From the NCBI GenBank assembly GCA_913046365.1, contig CAJWRM010000001.1, positions 154,860 to 218,859 of the forward strand: a DNA stretch of 64,000 bases. The letters are read 5' to 3'. The position numbers and the translations under genes are program-made. The stretch comes from an uncultured Flavobacteriales bacterium. GTDB taxonomy: Bacteria > Bacteroidota > Bacteroidia > Flavobacteriales_D > Crocinitomicaceae. Of this stretch, positions 45,691-54,272 are shown one piece after another. How positions within the stretch are numbered: position 1 is the first letter of the stretch; every line of letters begins with the position of its first letter. The notes under the pieces are model-generated. The model made no database searches. It worked only from the letters and a program-made list of their open reading frames with translations, and was not told where the DNA came from.

Positions 45691-46268
45691 GGCATAGATA
45701 TTTTAGATTCGTTCGTCTAAATATAATGGTATTTATTTTAAGGTTTTCAACAATTGTTGATAAGTACAACTTATAATATGTTGATAAGTAGAGCATTAAC
45801 TATGAATAACTTCGATTTCGCATTTTTGCTTTTCTAAAACATGTTTTGTTATTTTAAAGAACCAAACGAGGGATAAAAGGTTTGTCAGCGGACAAATTCC
45901 TCCCGACAAGTTTCGTGCCGGATGTATTTAGAAGGGTTTTGAACAATGCGAATAAAGTTTATTACTGAGAAGGGTTAGCCCTCAGAATTTATACCAAGCA
46001 TTTGATGCTGTGAAAACAAAAATCAAAAGAAAGTTTGTCTAAGGGACATTGCGAGAGTATTTGTTCTACGAGTTGAATGAAGTTTGAATATCAGTCGCAT
46101 GAAAATCAAGATTCGGGATACAAAGTTATCGAAAGTACTGAATACCCTAGGGTATGAATTCATAGATGATTGGAAGTTTAGAAGTATTATTTTGAGTTTT
46201 CGGGCGATAAATATTACGGAAGCCTCATAACAGTAGTTTGGCGATACATGTTGTTCGCAACTGAATTG
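45691..46268. other. Intergenic stretch of about 600 bases without a clear gene
   Basis: Between two minus-strand T9SS genes there is no convincing ORF. It holds a perfect 14-base palindrome and a 12-base direct repeat (45747-45790). It also holds a 43-codon frame at 46099-46230 (MKIKIRDTKLSKVLNTLGYEF...), whose neighbouring frame continues with KYYFEFSGDKYYGSLITVVW. That pattern fits a frameshifted, decaying gene. I could not recognise the parent family. Confidence 0.5.
45747..45790. repeat. Palindrome TCAACAATTGTTGA plus direct repeat TGTTGATAAGTA x2
   Basis: A perfect 14-base palindrome at 45747-45760 overlaps the first of two identical 12-base copies (45755-45766 and 45779-45790, spaced 24 bases start to start, close to two helical turns). 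It lies 73-116 bases upstream of the PKD gene start and could be a regulator binding array. Confidence 0.6.
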
Positions 46269-46307
46269 AAAGCGATTTGCAATCCTTCACGGAATGCAAG
46301 TCGCTTT
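46269..46307 (-). terminator. Hairpin terminator after the CotH-kinase gene
   Basis: AAAGCGA / TCGCTTT arms extended by TTGCA / TGCAA form a 12-13 base-pair stem around about 13 bases, placed 16 bases past the stop of the minus-strand CotH gene. The trailing bases are only moderately T-rich. Confidence 0.5.
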
Positions 46308-46322
46308 ACTGTTTTAAGGACT

Positions 46323-47861
46323 TTAGTTTTTCTTAAATACCTTTAGAGAACTATTTCCTATTTTGAGATAATACATATTTGGACTAATCCCAGAAAGATC
46401 AATTTGAGCATTCATTTCATTGATTTCACCATCAAACACAAGTTTACCATCTATACCAAAAAGTGAATAATGCATTGGGTATTCTATTCCTCCTTTTATC
46501 ATGATAATATCAGCCGAAGGATTGGGATAAACTGAAATTTGCTCAGACTGAGACTCATTTAAGGATGCAAATGAGCTACAGTCTACAACAGATGACAAAT
46601 AATTGAAGCGTGTCTGAATGAACGACTTTAAGCCATATATCGCTCCACCGGGTCCAGGCCCCGAATTTAAATTGGATTCAATATTGGTATCAAAATCATT
46701 ATTACTGTACATTTTGTTGTTGTCGGCATATACGAATTGCTGAATCAAGGCCTTATAATCATCAATAATTGGATTCAGATAAGTCGGGTTAAATACCGTA
46801 TTTAAAAGCAGGCAAATCTCTGAGGTATATTGACTCATAAATAAATCGTTCTCAAATACTCGCTCTAATAAAGGTCGCTGACCCTGATAGAAGTCAATAG
46901 GCAAATTGGTCATGGGTGTTTGTACACCAAACGCATAGGAGCCAAAAGTTTCATTAGCATCCCATTTGATCCACTCCCATTGGTCTGTAGACATATTGTG
47001 ATATAGGTAATAATTTCTTGCAGACAAGGTATATGTATCGAGATTACTGAATAAATTGTTGAATGCCACTGAGCTTAAAAATGGACTTAGATCTAAACGA
47101 GAGGGTAAGCCTGATTCAAATTCTTCATCTGATGAGCTATTCAAGAAATATATAAAATCAATGAGGTCATACCAGTCATTAGCCTCTTCGTTAGATTTCA
47201 GCACATATGATGATTCATAAGAGGATTGATTTAAACCTAAATAGACAAGGCTTGCCTCTCCATCACCTCCGCCAAAATTTGATCCCGCCTTAAAAAGGTT
47301 TCCGTCATCATCACCAATACGCCAATCTAAAAACTGGTCATCAATTTGCTCGATCATCGTATAAAAACCCCACGCCTCATCATTGTATTTCACAGTAGCA
47401 TAATTTGCTCTTGGCGCCGGCACTCCTCTTTCTCTGCACAAATCAAAAAATAGCTTCTCGCGCATGAAAGTTGGATCTTTAAAACCATTACTGAAATTCA
47501 GTTTTTTCAATCCGTTATAATTTTGACCAGAAATATACTTGTTGAAGTCAATTTTAAAAGACTTTTTATCACCAGGATGCATTCCACTTGAATTACCCTT
47601 TAGCCGAATACCCACACTGTCAAAAGTATAAGCACCTGTCGCGTCTGTCAATGTTAAATTGGCAGGAATATAAACAGACCCATTGACATCCATATTCTCA
47701 TAATTATATTCCAATTGTTGCCAAAAGTCATTTTGCGGAAAATCAAGCTCTATCGATACTACCTGATCGGTAGAAAATAGATTTGAACCTTCAATTTGAG
47801 CGTGAATGATCAAATTAAACATTACAGTAAAAATAAGGTAAAGTGATTTTGATATTTTCAT
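46323..47861 (-). CDS. CotH-kinase-family secreted protein with T9SS type A tail
   Basis: The 512-residue protein has a signal peptide (1-21) and a CotH domain: VGIRLKGNSSGMHPGDKKSFKIDFNKY, then LKKLNFSNGFKDPTFMREKL, then EQIDDQFL and the metal-site motif WIKWDANETFG (about 300). The tail is type A: QISVYPNPSADIIMI ... NMYYLKIGNS. CotH kinases phosphorylate spore-coat proteins in Bacillus; most Bacteroidota members are secreted and their targets are unknown. The KWD.NE.FG motif is intact, so it may be catalytically active. A terminator hairpin follows. Confidence 0.88.
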   Translation of the reverse strand: MKISKSLYLIFTVMFNLIIHAQIEGSNLFSTDQVVSIELDFPQNDFWQQLEYNYENMDVNGSVYIPANLTLTDATGAYTFDSVGIRLKGNSSGMHPGDKKSFKIDFNKYISGQNYNGLKKLNFSNGFKDPTFMREKLFFDLCRERGVPAPRANYATVKYNDEAWGFYTMIEQIDDQFLDWRIGDDDGNLFKAGSNFGGGDGEASLVYLGLNQSSYESSYVLKSNEEANDWYDLIDFIYFLNSSSDEEFESGLPSRLDLSPFLSSVAFNNLFSNLDTYTLSARNYYLYHNMSTDQWEWIKWDANETFGSYAFGVQTPMTNLPIDFYQGQRPLLERVFENDLFMSQYTSEICLLLNTVFNPTYLNPIIDDYKALIQQFVYADNNKMYSNNDFDTNIESNLNSGPGPGGAIYGLKSFIQTRFNYLSSVVDCSSFASLNESQSEQISVYPNPSADIIMIKGGIEYPMHYSLFGIDGKLVFDGEINEMNAQIDLSGISPNMYYLKIGNSSLKVFKKN

Positions 47862-48007
47862 TTTAGGTTGAATTCAAGGTTTATACTGTTACAGAGTCAA
47901 TCAATTCTTTGACGATTTAAGTTAATATTTCCTTTGAAATTAATTCACATTTATTTAATAACCGAACGTTATGATAAATTGATTAATAAAAAACTTAATT
48001 TTAAGGT

Positions 48008-49405
48008 ATGAATTCATCTACAAAACTTGCGTCAAAACTTATTTTTCTTTTCTTTCTTCCGATATTTTCATGGTCACAACCACAATATACCATCTCGACA
48101 AATAACGGTGCTCATCCGGGAAATTTATTTTTTCATGTAGGCGGAACGCCACCTAGAACAGTAAATATTATGGACTCAACAGGTTCACTTATTTACTCCG
48201 AACCATTTGGACTTAAAGGTTGGTCTTGGAAAGTCAACTTAAATAATAAAATCACCTACTTCGATAGGCAATCGAAAGGTTGGTTCGTAATGGATTCTTT
48301 GGAGAATGTAGTCGATACTGTATACTGTCAGAACGAATATATTGCAGACAACCATGACTTTCTTGCTTTACCAAACGGAAATTATATTTTGTTTGCCTAC
48401 GACGAACAACCATATGCAACAGATACTATTTCTCCGGATGGAAGCCAGGATGAAACAGTTATAGGCCTTGTTATCCAAGAGTTAGATTCCGATCATAATG
48501 TTATTTTTGAATGGCAAAGCTGGGACCATTATTACATGTCTGACTATCCAGATATTAGTTATAATGGTAACGGAATTGATTTTTTACATTGTAATGCTAT
48601 TGATATTGACGAAGACGGTCACTTTTTAATCTCAAACAGAAATATTTCAGAAATCACAAAGATTCATAGGACTACGGGAGAAATCATTTGGAGATTTGGC
48701 GGAGCACAAAGTGATTTTACTTTTTTAAATGATTACCCTTTTTCTCAACAGCATTGTATCAAAAGCCTCGGTAATAATAAGTATTTACTATTTGACAATG
48801 GTAACCAGAGTGATATATATACTGGCGGTATACGAAGATCAAGAGGTGTAGAATATGAACTTGATTTAAATGATTACACAGCCACTAAAACATGGGATTA
48901 TGTGCATCCTGATTCCTTATTTACGCCATCAATTGGAAGCATCCAAAGACTAAATAATGGGAATACACTTATAAATTTTGGCAACAACCAACAAATCAAT
49001 AGAGGATCAGTTATCACAGAAGTCACTGAAAATAATGAGGTGGTATTTGAAATAGAAATGGATAATGGTCTTAATATCTATTGTGCGAATAAAGCCGAAT
49101 GGAATTTTTATTCTGAACCAGTGGTAGAATTAAATGAATTAAACGAAAATAACAGCACTAATCTATCCGTATATCCAAATCCTGCTCAGTCAACATTTTT
49201 TGTTGAATTAACAAATGAAGACGAAAGCTTGGAAAAGATTGAAATTTTGAATTTAAAAGGAGAATCTATCGTTTCGATTAATATTCTTGAGGGAAGTCCA
49301 AAAAATATATTTCCTGTCAATGAGAAGCTTGCGAAAGGAATTTACATTATAAAAACTACCTCCAACGAGGATTCGTATTTCAGCAGAATATGTATCTCAG
49401 ACTAA
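48008..49405 (+). CDS. Arylsulfotransferase (ASST)-family secreted protein with T9SS type A tail
   Basis: The 465-residue product has a signal peptide (to about residue 23, FSWSQ) and a propeller with ASST landmarks: DNHDFLALPNGNYIL, FLHCNAIDIDEDGHFLIS, TGEIIWRFGG and FSQQHCIKSL...LLFDNGN. From about 385 there is a type A tail (LSVYPNPAQSTFFVE ... GIYIIKTTS). ASST enzymes transfer sulfate between phenols, but many family members lack proven activity, so the catalytic role is tentative. It is divergent from the CotH gene across 146 bases. Confidence 0.83.
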   Translation: MNSSTKLASKLIFLFFLPIFSWSQPQYTISTNNGAHPGNLFFHVGGTPPRTVNIMDSTGSLIYSEPFGLKGWSWKVNLNNKITYFDRQSKGWFVMDSLENVVDTVYCQNEYIADNHDFLALPNGNYILFAYDEQPYATDTISPDGSQDETVIGLVIQELDSDHNVIFEWQSWDHYYMSDYPDISYNGNGIDFLHCNAIDIDEDGHFLISNRNISEITKIHRTTGEIIWRFGGAQSDFTFLNDYPFSQQHCIKSLGNNKYLLFDNGNQSDIYTGGIRRSRGVEYELDLNDYTATKTWDYVHPDSLFTPSIGSIQRLNNGNTLINFGNNQQINRGSVITEVTENNEVVFEIEMDNGLNIYCANKAEWNFYSEPVVELNELNENNSTNLSVYPNPAQSTFFVELTNEDESLEKIEILNLKGESIVSINILEGSPKNIFPVNEKLAKGIYIIKTTSNEDSYFSRICISD

Positions 49406-49421
49406 ACTTGATTTAAAAAAC

Positions 49422-50384
49422 CTAAGTAAGGTTGACCTCTTCTATCACGGGAGTGACTGACTTGAGCACTTCAAAAGCAGCAGCTGCCATTTTATTCTCG
49501 GTGTCTAAGGTTGGGTTTACCTCAACAACCTCAAAACATGCCGTTTTCCCTGTACGAATAAAGGTATTAATGATTTCAACAACTTCCTCTATATCAAAAC
49601 CACGTGGAACAGGAGTTCCGGTTCCTTTCGATATTCGGTCACAGTCAAGGCTATCTACATCAAAGGATATGTATATAACATCGCAAGAGGAGAGCTTCTG
49701 AACGGCCTCATCTAAGCAAACATCCATACCTCTAAAACGAATTTCATCCACTGTATAGTTTTTGATACTGTGCTCTTTCATACAAGCATCCTCCGGGGCT
49801 TCTGTATCTCTAACGCCAAAATAAATAAGCTCAGAGGCTTCAAGCTTCTTACCGGCAACCCCAATATTTTTAAGATTCGCCCAATGCGCTTCAGTTTCCT
49901 CAGGTACTTCATTAATTTGATGTGCCTTGTTGTCAATAGACAATCCTGCAGCAAGTGGCATTCCATGAACATTTCCTGATGGAGAGGTATATGGCGAATG
50001 TAAATCAGCATGCGCATCTACCCAAATGACACCTAATTTTTTATCCGTATGCACAGCCTTGACACCACTCATCGTTCCCAATGCAGAAGAATGATCACCA
50101 GATAAAACAATAGGATATACATCGTCTTTAATATTGTCATGGACGCATTCGCTTACACGACTGCATACGGATACAACACTTCCAATTCTCTTTGCAAAAC
50201 TATTTTTTACTTTATTATAGATGGATTCGTTTTCGGTTTCAATATCCTCATGAGGATATCGATTAAAATAATTATGGTTCTGATTGATCGCCGCAATTTC
50301 AATAGCATCAATACCTAAATCTGCTCCCCGAGTGCCTGCACCTATATCCGACCTATTTTTCAACAACTTTATCTCTTTCATCAT
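49422..50384 (-). CDS. rocF: Arginase
   Basis: The 320-residue ureohydrolase has the metal motifs GDHSSALG, WVDAHADLHSP and SFDVDSLDCD, and arginase-type residues in GNVHGMPLAAGL. It converts arginine to ornithine and urea in the cytoplasm. Both M1 and M2 (50384, 50381) could be the start. It converges on the ASST gene with 16 bases between the stops. Confidence 0.92.
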   Translation of the reverse strand: MMKEIKLLKNRSDIGAGTRGADLGIDAIEIAAINQNHNYFNRYPHEDIETENESIYNKVKNSFAKRIGSVVSVCSRVSECVHDNIKDDVYPIVLSGDHSSALGTMSGVKAVHTDKKLGVIWVDAHADLHSPYTSPSGNVHGMPLAAGLSIDNKAHQINEVPEETEAHWANLKNIGVAGKKLEASELIYFGVRDTEAPEDACMKEHSIKNYTVDEIRFRGMDVCLDEAVQKLSSCDVIYISFDVDSLDCDRISKGTGTPVPRGFDIEEVVEIINTFIRTGKTACFEVVEVNPTLDTENKMAAAAFEVLKSVTPVIEEVNLT

Positions 50385-50561
50385 TATAATATGACTTTAT
50401 TTATAAACAATCGCTTTGCGCCGAAGCTAATAAAATTTCTCAAGAAATAATATTATTCCATTTGAAATCAAGGTTTTTCACGGATTATTATTAGGGCGAA
50501 TTACTTTGTTTTGTACCTTTCAAAAAAAGTGGCATTACATTAGTAAACAACAAAAAACCCT

Positions 50562-51254
50562 ATGGCCTTTAAATCTTCTTTCAAGAAAACGACAATGCTT
50601 ATTGGGTTTCAGTTTTTAGTAATCAAATCGTTATGTGGGCAGTTAGCCACTGAATTTTCTGGCGAATTAATTTACAGAATAAAAAAAATTGATGTAAACA
50701 ACATACAAAGTGGATTTGGGAATGACAGTCCAAATACAGAAGAAAAATTAATCATTTACGCCAAAGATTCTTTAATCAAACGTGTTCATTTCAATTCTGA
50801 AAATGGTATTCAAGAGAGTATTGAACATTTATCCTATGGGAAAAAAATTTTACTACTCAGCATTGATTCTTTGAATTATGCCATTCAGCTTCCAACGGAA
50901 CAAACCAATGATCAAAAACATCCTGATAGTACTTACAAGCTTTCCAAGAAATGCTTTCCAAAAATTCCTTTTGCTGGTCTTAAAGGAAAACCTATGTTGC
51001 TCTCTCATCCAATGCTAAGCAATGATCTTGAAATATGGTTCAGTAAAAATATACATCCTAAATACAATGCAGTATATCACCAGCTACCTGGACTACCATT
51101 GAAATACTATATTGTATCCGACAAAGGCCTATACCTATACGAGCTAGAGGCACTAAAACGGTATGACCCTCCGCTTGCTATTTTTCAAATTCCAAGAAAA
51201 ACTCATATCCTTTCACTTGAAGATTTTATTGATCTTCTAGAAAACAAAAAGTAA
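50562..51254 (+). CDS. Secreted GLPGLI/DUF4412-like protein
   Basis: The 230-residue product has an N-terminal signal (to about residue 26, LCGQ) and a beta-rich mature part beginning FSGELIYRIKKID. The late segment QLPGLPLKYYIVSDKGLYLYE recalls the GLPGLI family motif in altered form. These Bacteroidota proteins are exported and of unknown function, sometimes near transport genes. No partner is obvious here: arginase is divergent on the left and ftsK follows after 110 bases. Confidence 0.6.
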   Translation: MAFKSSFKKTTMLIGFQFLVIKSLCGQLATEFSGELIYRIKKIDVNNIQSGFGNDSPNTEEKLIIYAKDSLIKRVHFNSENGIQESIEHLSYGKKILLLSIDSLNYAIQLPTEQTNDQKHPDSTYKLSKKCFPKIPFAGLKGKPMLLSHPMLSNDLEIWFSKNIHPKYNAVYHQLPGLPLKYYIVSDKGLYLYELEALKRYDPPLAIFQIPRKTHILSLEDFIDLLENKK

Positions 51255-51279
51255 CCAAAGCCTTCTATTTAGTTTATAA

Positions 51280-51297
51280 TGAACACTTGAGTGTTCA
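51280..51297. promoter_or_regulatory. Perfect operator-like palindrome upstream of ftsK
   Basis: TGAACACT-TG-AGTGTTCA has 8-base perfect arms around two bases. TGAACA...TGTTCA sites are typical of ArsR/SmtB-type repressors, but no such regulator is in the window. A T-run does not follow, so it is not a terminator. It lies 68 bases before the ftsK ATG. Confidence 0.55.
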
Positions 51298-51364
51298 AAT
51301 ATATGGAGCAAAAGTCCAAATTCTGAGAGGCTTAAGGTTATATTCGTAATACAGTACAAAACGA

Positions 51365-53893
51365 ATGGAGGAAAACGAATTTATACCAGTAGATAATACA
51401 AAAACAAAAAAACGTCCTGCTAAAAAATCTAGTAAGTCAAAAAAAACTGGCAAGTCAAAAAATGGAAGCTCCGTATTTGCTAAAATAGATACACAAAAGC
51501 TTGGAACTATTTTAGGCTCATTTTTCCTTCTTTTTTCTATTTTCTTATTTCTATCCTGTGTTTCCTATTTATTTACTTGGCAACAAGACCAAGATAAGCT
51601 AATAAATTCATCCTTTTTTGATTTCATCTTTAGTCAATCGGATGTTGAAGTTCAAAATTGGCTTGGAAAATTTGGCGCTTGGATGTCTCATATGTTGATC
51701 TTTAACCTTTTTGGTATAACTTCCATTGGCCTCTGTTTTCTCATGTTTTTATTTGGCTTCAAAATTTTATTCAAAAAAGCATTGGTCGCAGGAGGAAAGG
51801 CGTTTTCAATAACAATGGCGTTTATGATATGGGGTTCTCTATTTTTAGCCTTCTTCTCAGCTGAGGTTCATATGCTGGGAGGAACCTTTGGATTTTATGC
51901 AAATCAATGGCTCCTTCAAACGCTTGGAGCAATCGGAACCATCAGTTTAGATCTATTACTGCTTTATATTATCATAACACTGATATTCAACCCAGATTAT
52001 AAAGCCATTTTCAATTACTTGTTCCCAAAGAAAGAAAAAACAGAAGACAATATAGCTGACGAGAAAGAGCTTTCTGAGGATGATAACATGGTTGTAATCA
52101 ACCCAATAACAGAAGAGGAAATCAAAGAAGATGTCGTTTCAGAAACCGTAGACTTTAGCGACGAAGATAAAATAGAAGAACCTCTAACAGAGGAAGAAAA
52201 CACAGCCGAAAATGAACCACTAGAAATTGAGGGCCAAATGACTGGTTCAACTGAACAAAATGACAATCAAAATCAAGCATCCGACGAGGAGTTTGAAATT
52301 GAAATTGCTGAAGAAGAAGCAATGGTTGATGAAAGTGAGCTTGGAGAACAAACCTTGGCAGAAAAGCTAGTTGAAGAGCATGGTGAATTTGATCCAAAAG
52401 CCGATTTAGAAGGCTATCTTCTACCATCGGTAGAACTTCTAAAAGATTATGGATCAAGTAGTGTCTCTGTCAATAAAGAGGAGCTAGAGACCAATAAAGA
52501 TAAAATCATTGAGACCCTATCAAATTATAAGATTGACATCGCTAAAATCAAGGCAACTGTTGGACCTACTGTAACGCTCTACGAAATCGTGCCTGCACCT
52601 GGAGTTCGCATCTCAAAAATAAAAAATCTTGAAGATGATATTGCTTTAAGTCTGAGTGCGCTAGGAATCAGAATTATCGCACCTATTCCCGGGAAAGGAA
52701 CAATTGGTATAGAGGTCCCTAATTCCAGTCCAGATATGGTAAGTATGCGTTCATTGATTGCCTCTGAAAAATTTCAGAACCACGATGGTCAACTTTCCGT
52801 TGTAATGGGTAAAACAATTACCAATGAAACGTTTGTCTTTGATCTCACCAAAATGCCTCACTTACTTGTAGCAGGTGCCACAGGACAGGGGAAATCCGTC
52901 GGATTAAATGCAATTTTAATATCTATTCTATACAGAAAGCATCCTTCACAGGTCAAATTTGTACTTGTAGATCCTAAAAAAGTAGAGCTTACACTTTACA
53001 ATAAAATTGAAAGGCATTTTCTAGCCAAGCTTCCAGGGGAAGAAGAAGCAATCATTACAGACACATCGAAGGTTGTAAATACTTTGAACTCTCTTTGTAT
53101 TGAAATGGATGAGCGATATGAACTACTAAAAGACGCACAGGTAAGAACAATAAAAGAGTACAACGAGAAATTCATCAAAAGGAAATTAAATCCTGAGAAA
53201 GGTCACAAATACCTTCCATATATTGTTGTGCTTATAGATGAGTTTGCCGATCTAATTATGACCGCAGGAAAAGAGATTGAACATCCCATTGCAAGAATTG
53301 CGCAATTAGCACGTGCCATAGGAATACACCTAATTGTTGCAACACAAAGACCTTCTGTGAACGTAATCACAGGAATGATCAAAGCAAATTTCCCAGCGCG
53401 AATTGCTTTTAGAGTATTGTCTAAAATAGATTCTCGAACAATTCTCGATGGCTCTGGCGCAGATCAGCTAATTGGTAGAGGAGATATGCTAATCTCTACA
53501 GGGCAAGAAATGATACGTCTGCAATGTGGATTTGTTGACACGCCAGAGGTTGAAGAAATCTGTAGCTTCATTGGAGATCAAAGAGCTTACCCCGATGCCC
53601 TAATACTACCAGAGTATGTACCTGAAGGAAGTGAAAGTAAAGGTGATATGGACATGGATGAAATGGATGCAATGTTTGTCGATGCTGCACGAATTGTCGT
53701 TATTAACCAGCAAGGTTCAGCAAGTCTTTTACAGCGAAAATTGAAATTGGGATACAACCGTGCAGGTCGCATTGTAGATCAGCTTGAGTCCTTGGGTATT
53801 ATCGGTCCATTCCAAGGAAGTAAGGCAAGAGATGTGCTGTACGCTGATATAGATTCTTTAGAGGAATATTTAAAAGTAAAAGGATTACTATAA
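51365..53893 (+). CDS. ftsK: FtsK/SpoIIIE DNA translocase
   Basis: The 842-residue protein has four membrane helices (about 40-215), an acidic linker rich in Glu and Asp (about 220-345), the alpha/beta RecA-like motor with Walker A GATGQGKSVG and Walker B VVLIDEFADLIM, and a gamma winged-helix end (SLLQRKLKLGYNRAGRIVDQLE) that reads KOPS-like polarity sites. It pumps the chromosome through the septum and activates XerCD recombination at dif. Length is normal for Flavobacteriia. A palindrome and a weak TATATTCG box precede it. Confidence 0.95.
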   Translation: MEENEFIPVDNTKTKKRPAKKSSKSKKTGKSKNGSSVFAKIDTQKLGTILGSFFLLFSIFLFLSCVSYLFTWQQDQDKLINSSFFDFIFSQSDVEVQNWLGKFGAWMSHMLIFNLFGITSIGLCFLMFLFGFKILFKKALVAGGKAFSITMAFMIWGSLFLAFFSAEVHMLGGTFGFYANQWLLQTLGAIGTISLDLLLLYIIITLIFNPDYKAIFNYLFPKKEKTEDNIADEKELSEDDNMVVINPITEEEIKEDVVSETVDFSDEDKIEEPLTEEENTAENEPLEIEGQMTGSTEQNDNQNQASDEEFEIEIAEEEAMVDESELGEQTLAEKLVEEHGEFDPKADLEGYLLPSVELLKDYGSSSVSVNKEELETNKDKIIETLSNYKIDIAKIKATVGPTVTLYEIVPAPGVRISKIKNLEDDIALSLSALGIRIIAPIPGKGTIGIEVPNSSPDMVSMRSLIASEKFQNHDGQLSVVMGKTITNETFVFDLTKMPHLLVAGATGQGKSVGLNAILISILYRKHPSQVKFVLVDPKKVELTLYNKIERHFLAKLPGEEEAIITDTSKVVNTLNSLCIEMDERYELLKDAQVRTIKEYNEKFIKRKLNPEKGHKYLPYIVVLIDEFADLIMTAGKEIEHPIARIAQLARAIGIHLIVATQRPSVNVITGMIKANFPARIAFRVLSKIDSRTILDGSGADQLIGRGDMLISTGQEMIRLQCGFVDTPEVEEICSFIGDQRAYPDALILPEYVPEGSESKGDMDMDEMDAMFVDAARIVVINQQGSASLLQRKLKLGYNRAGRIVDQLESLGIIGPFQGSKARDVLYADIDSLEEYLKVKGLL

Positions 53894-53894
53894 G

Positions 53895-54272
53895 CTAATC
53901 AATCTCTAGCGGCATTGAATAATGACCGAGATGAGGTATTAGGTATTCAGCATAAATAGAATTAGCCAATACTAAAAATTGATCTTCATTCAATATTGCT
54001 TTATCCCCTAGTTTCTGAATCACTTCTTGAGCCCAAAGCTTTCGTTCTTGAGATTTAACAGAGTTGAGATTAAAATCATAAGGTTCTATCTCATCTTCAA
54101 GCTCGAGTAATCCATATTTTCCTGATAAAATATAAATCTGATTTGCTCCCCATGATTCAGCATAATTCATCCAAGCTTTGAAAGCTACAGAAACATACAT
54201 GTCCTTTGCCTTAGTAGAGGTATTCTGTTTCTCTTTTACACAAGCAACAAGGGCGATCTTTCTCTTAGTCAT
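53895..54272 (-). CDS. DUF6884-type small protein
   Basis: The track start at 54344 is too early; the ATG at 54270-54272 (MTKRKIALVACVKEKQNTSTKAKDMY) fits the family start and gives 125 residues. The pattern IALVACVKEK, LSGKYGLLELEDEIEPYDFNL is that of DUF6884 proteins, which resemble the YaaA fold. It overlaps the end of the M14 peptidase gene by eight bases. It has no signal peptide, in contrast to its exported neighbour. A DNA or nucleotide-related role is possible but unproven. Confidence 0.75.
   Translation of the reverse strand: MTKRKIALVACVKEKQNTSTKAKDMYVSVAFKAWMNYAESWGANQIYILSGKYGLLELEDEIEPYDFNLNSVKSQERKLWAQEVIQKLGDKAILNEDQFLVLANSIYAEYLIPHLGHYSMPLEID

Noticed and set aside
45755-45790. 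TGTTGATAA repeats as DnaA boxes and a replication origin near rpmH
   Set aside because: The reverse complement TTATCAACA differs from TTATCCACA by one base, there are only two copies, and no dnaA or other origin-associated gene is present. rpmH is 13 kb away, and its position is not an origin marker in Bacteroidota.
51030-51110. Frameshift in the GLPGLI-like gene because its motif is altered
   Set aside because: The frame is continuous to the stop, and the altered motif LPGLPLKYY lies in normal beta-rich context, so it is a divergent member rather than a broken gene.
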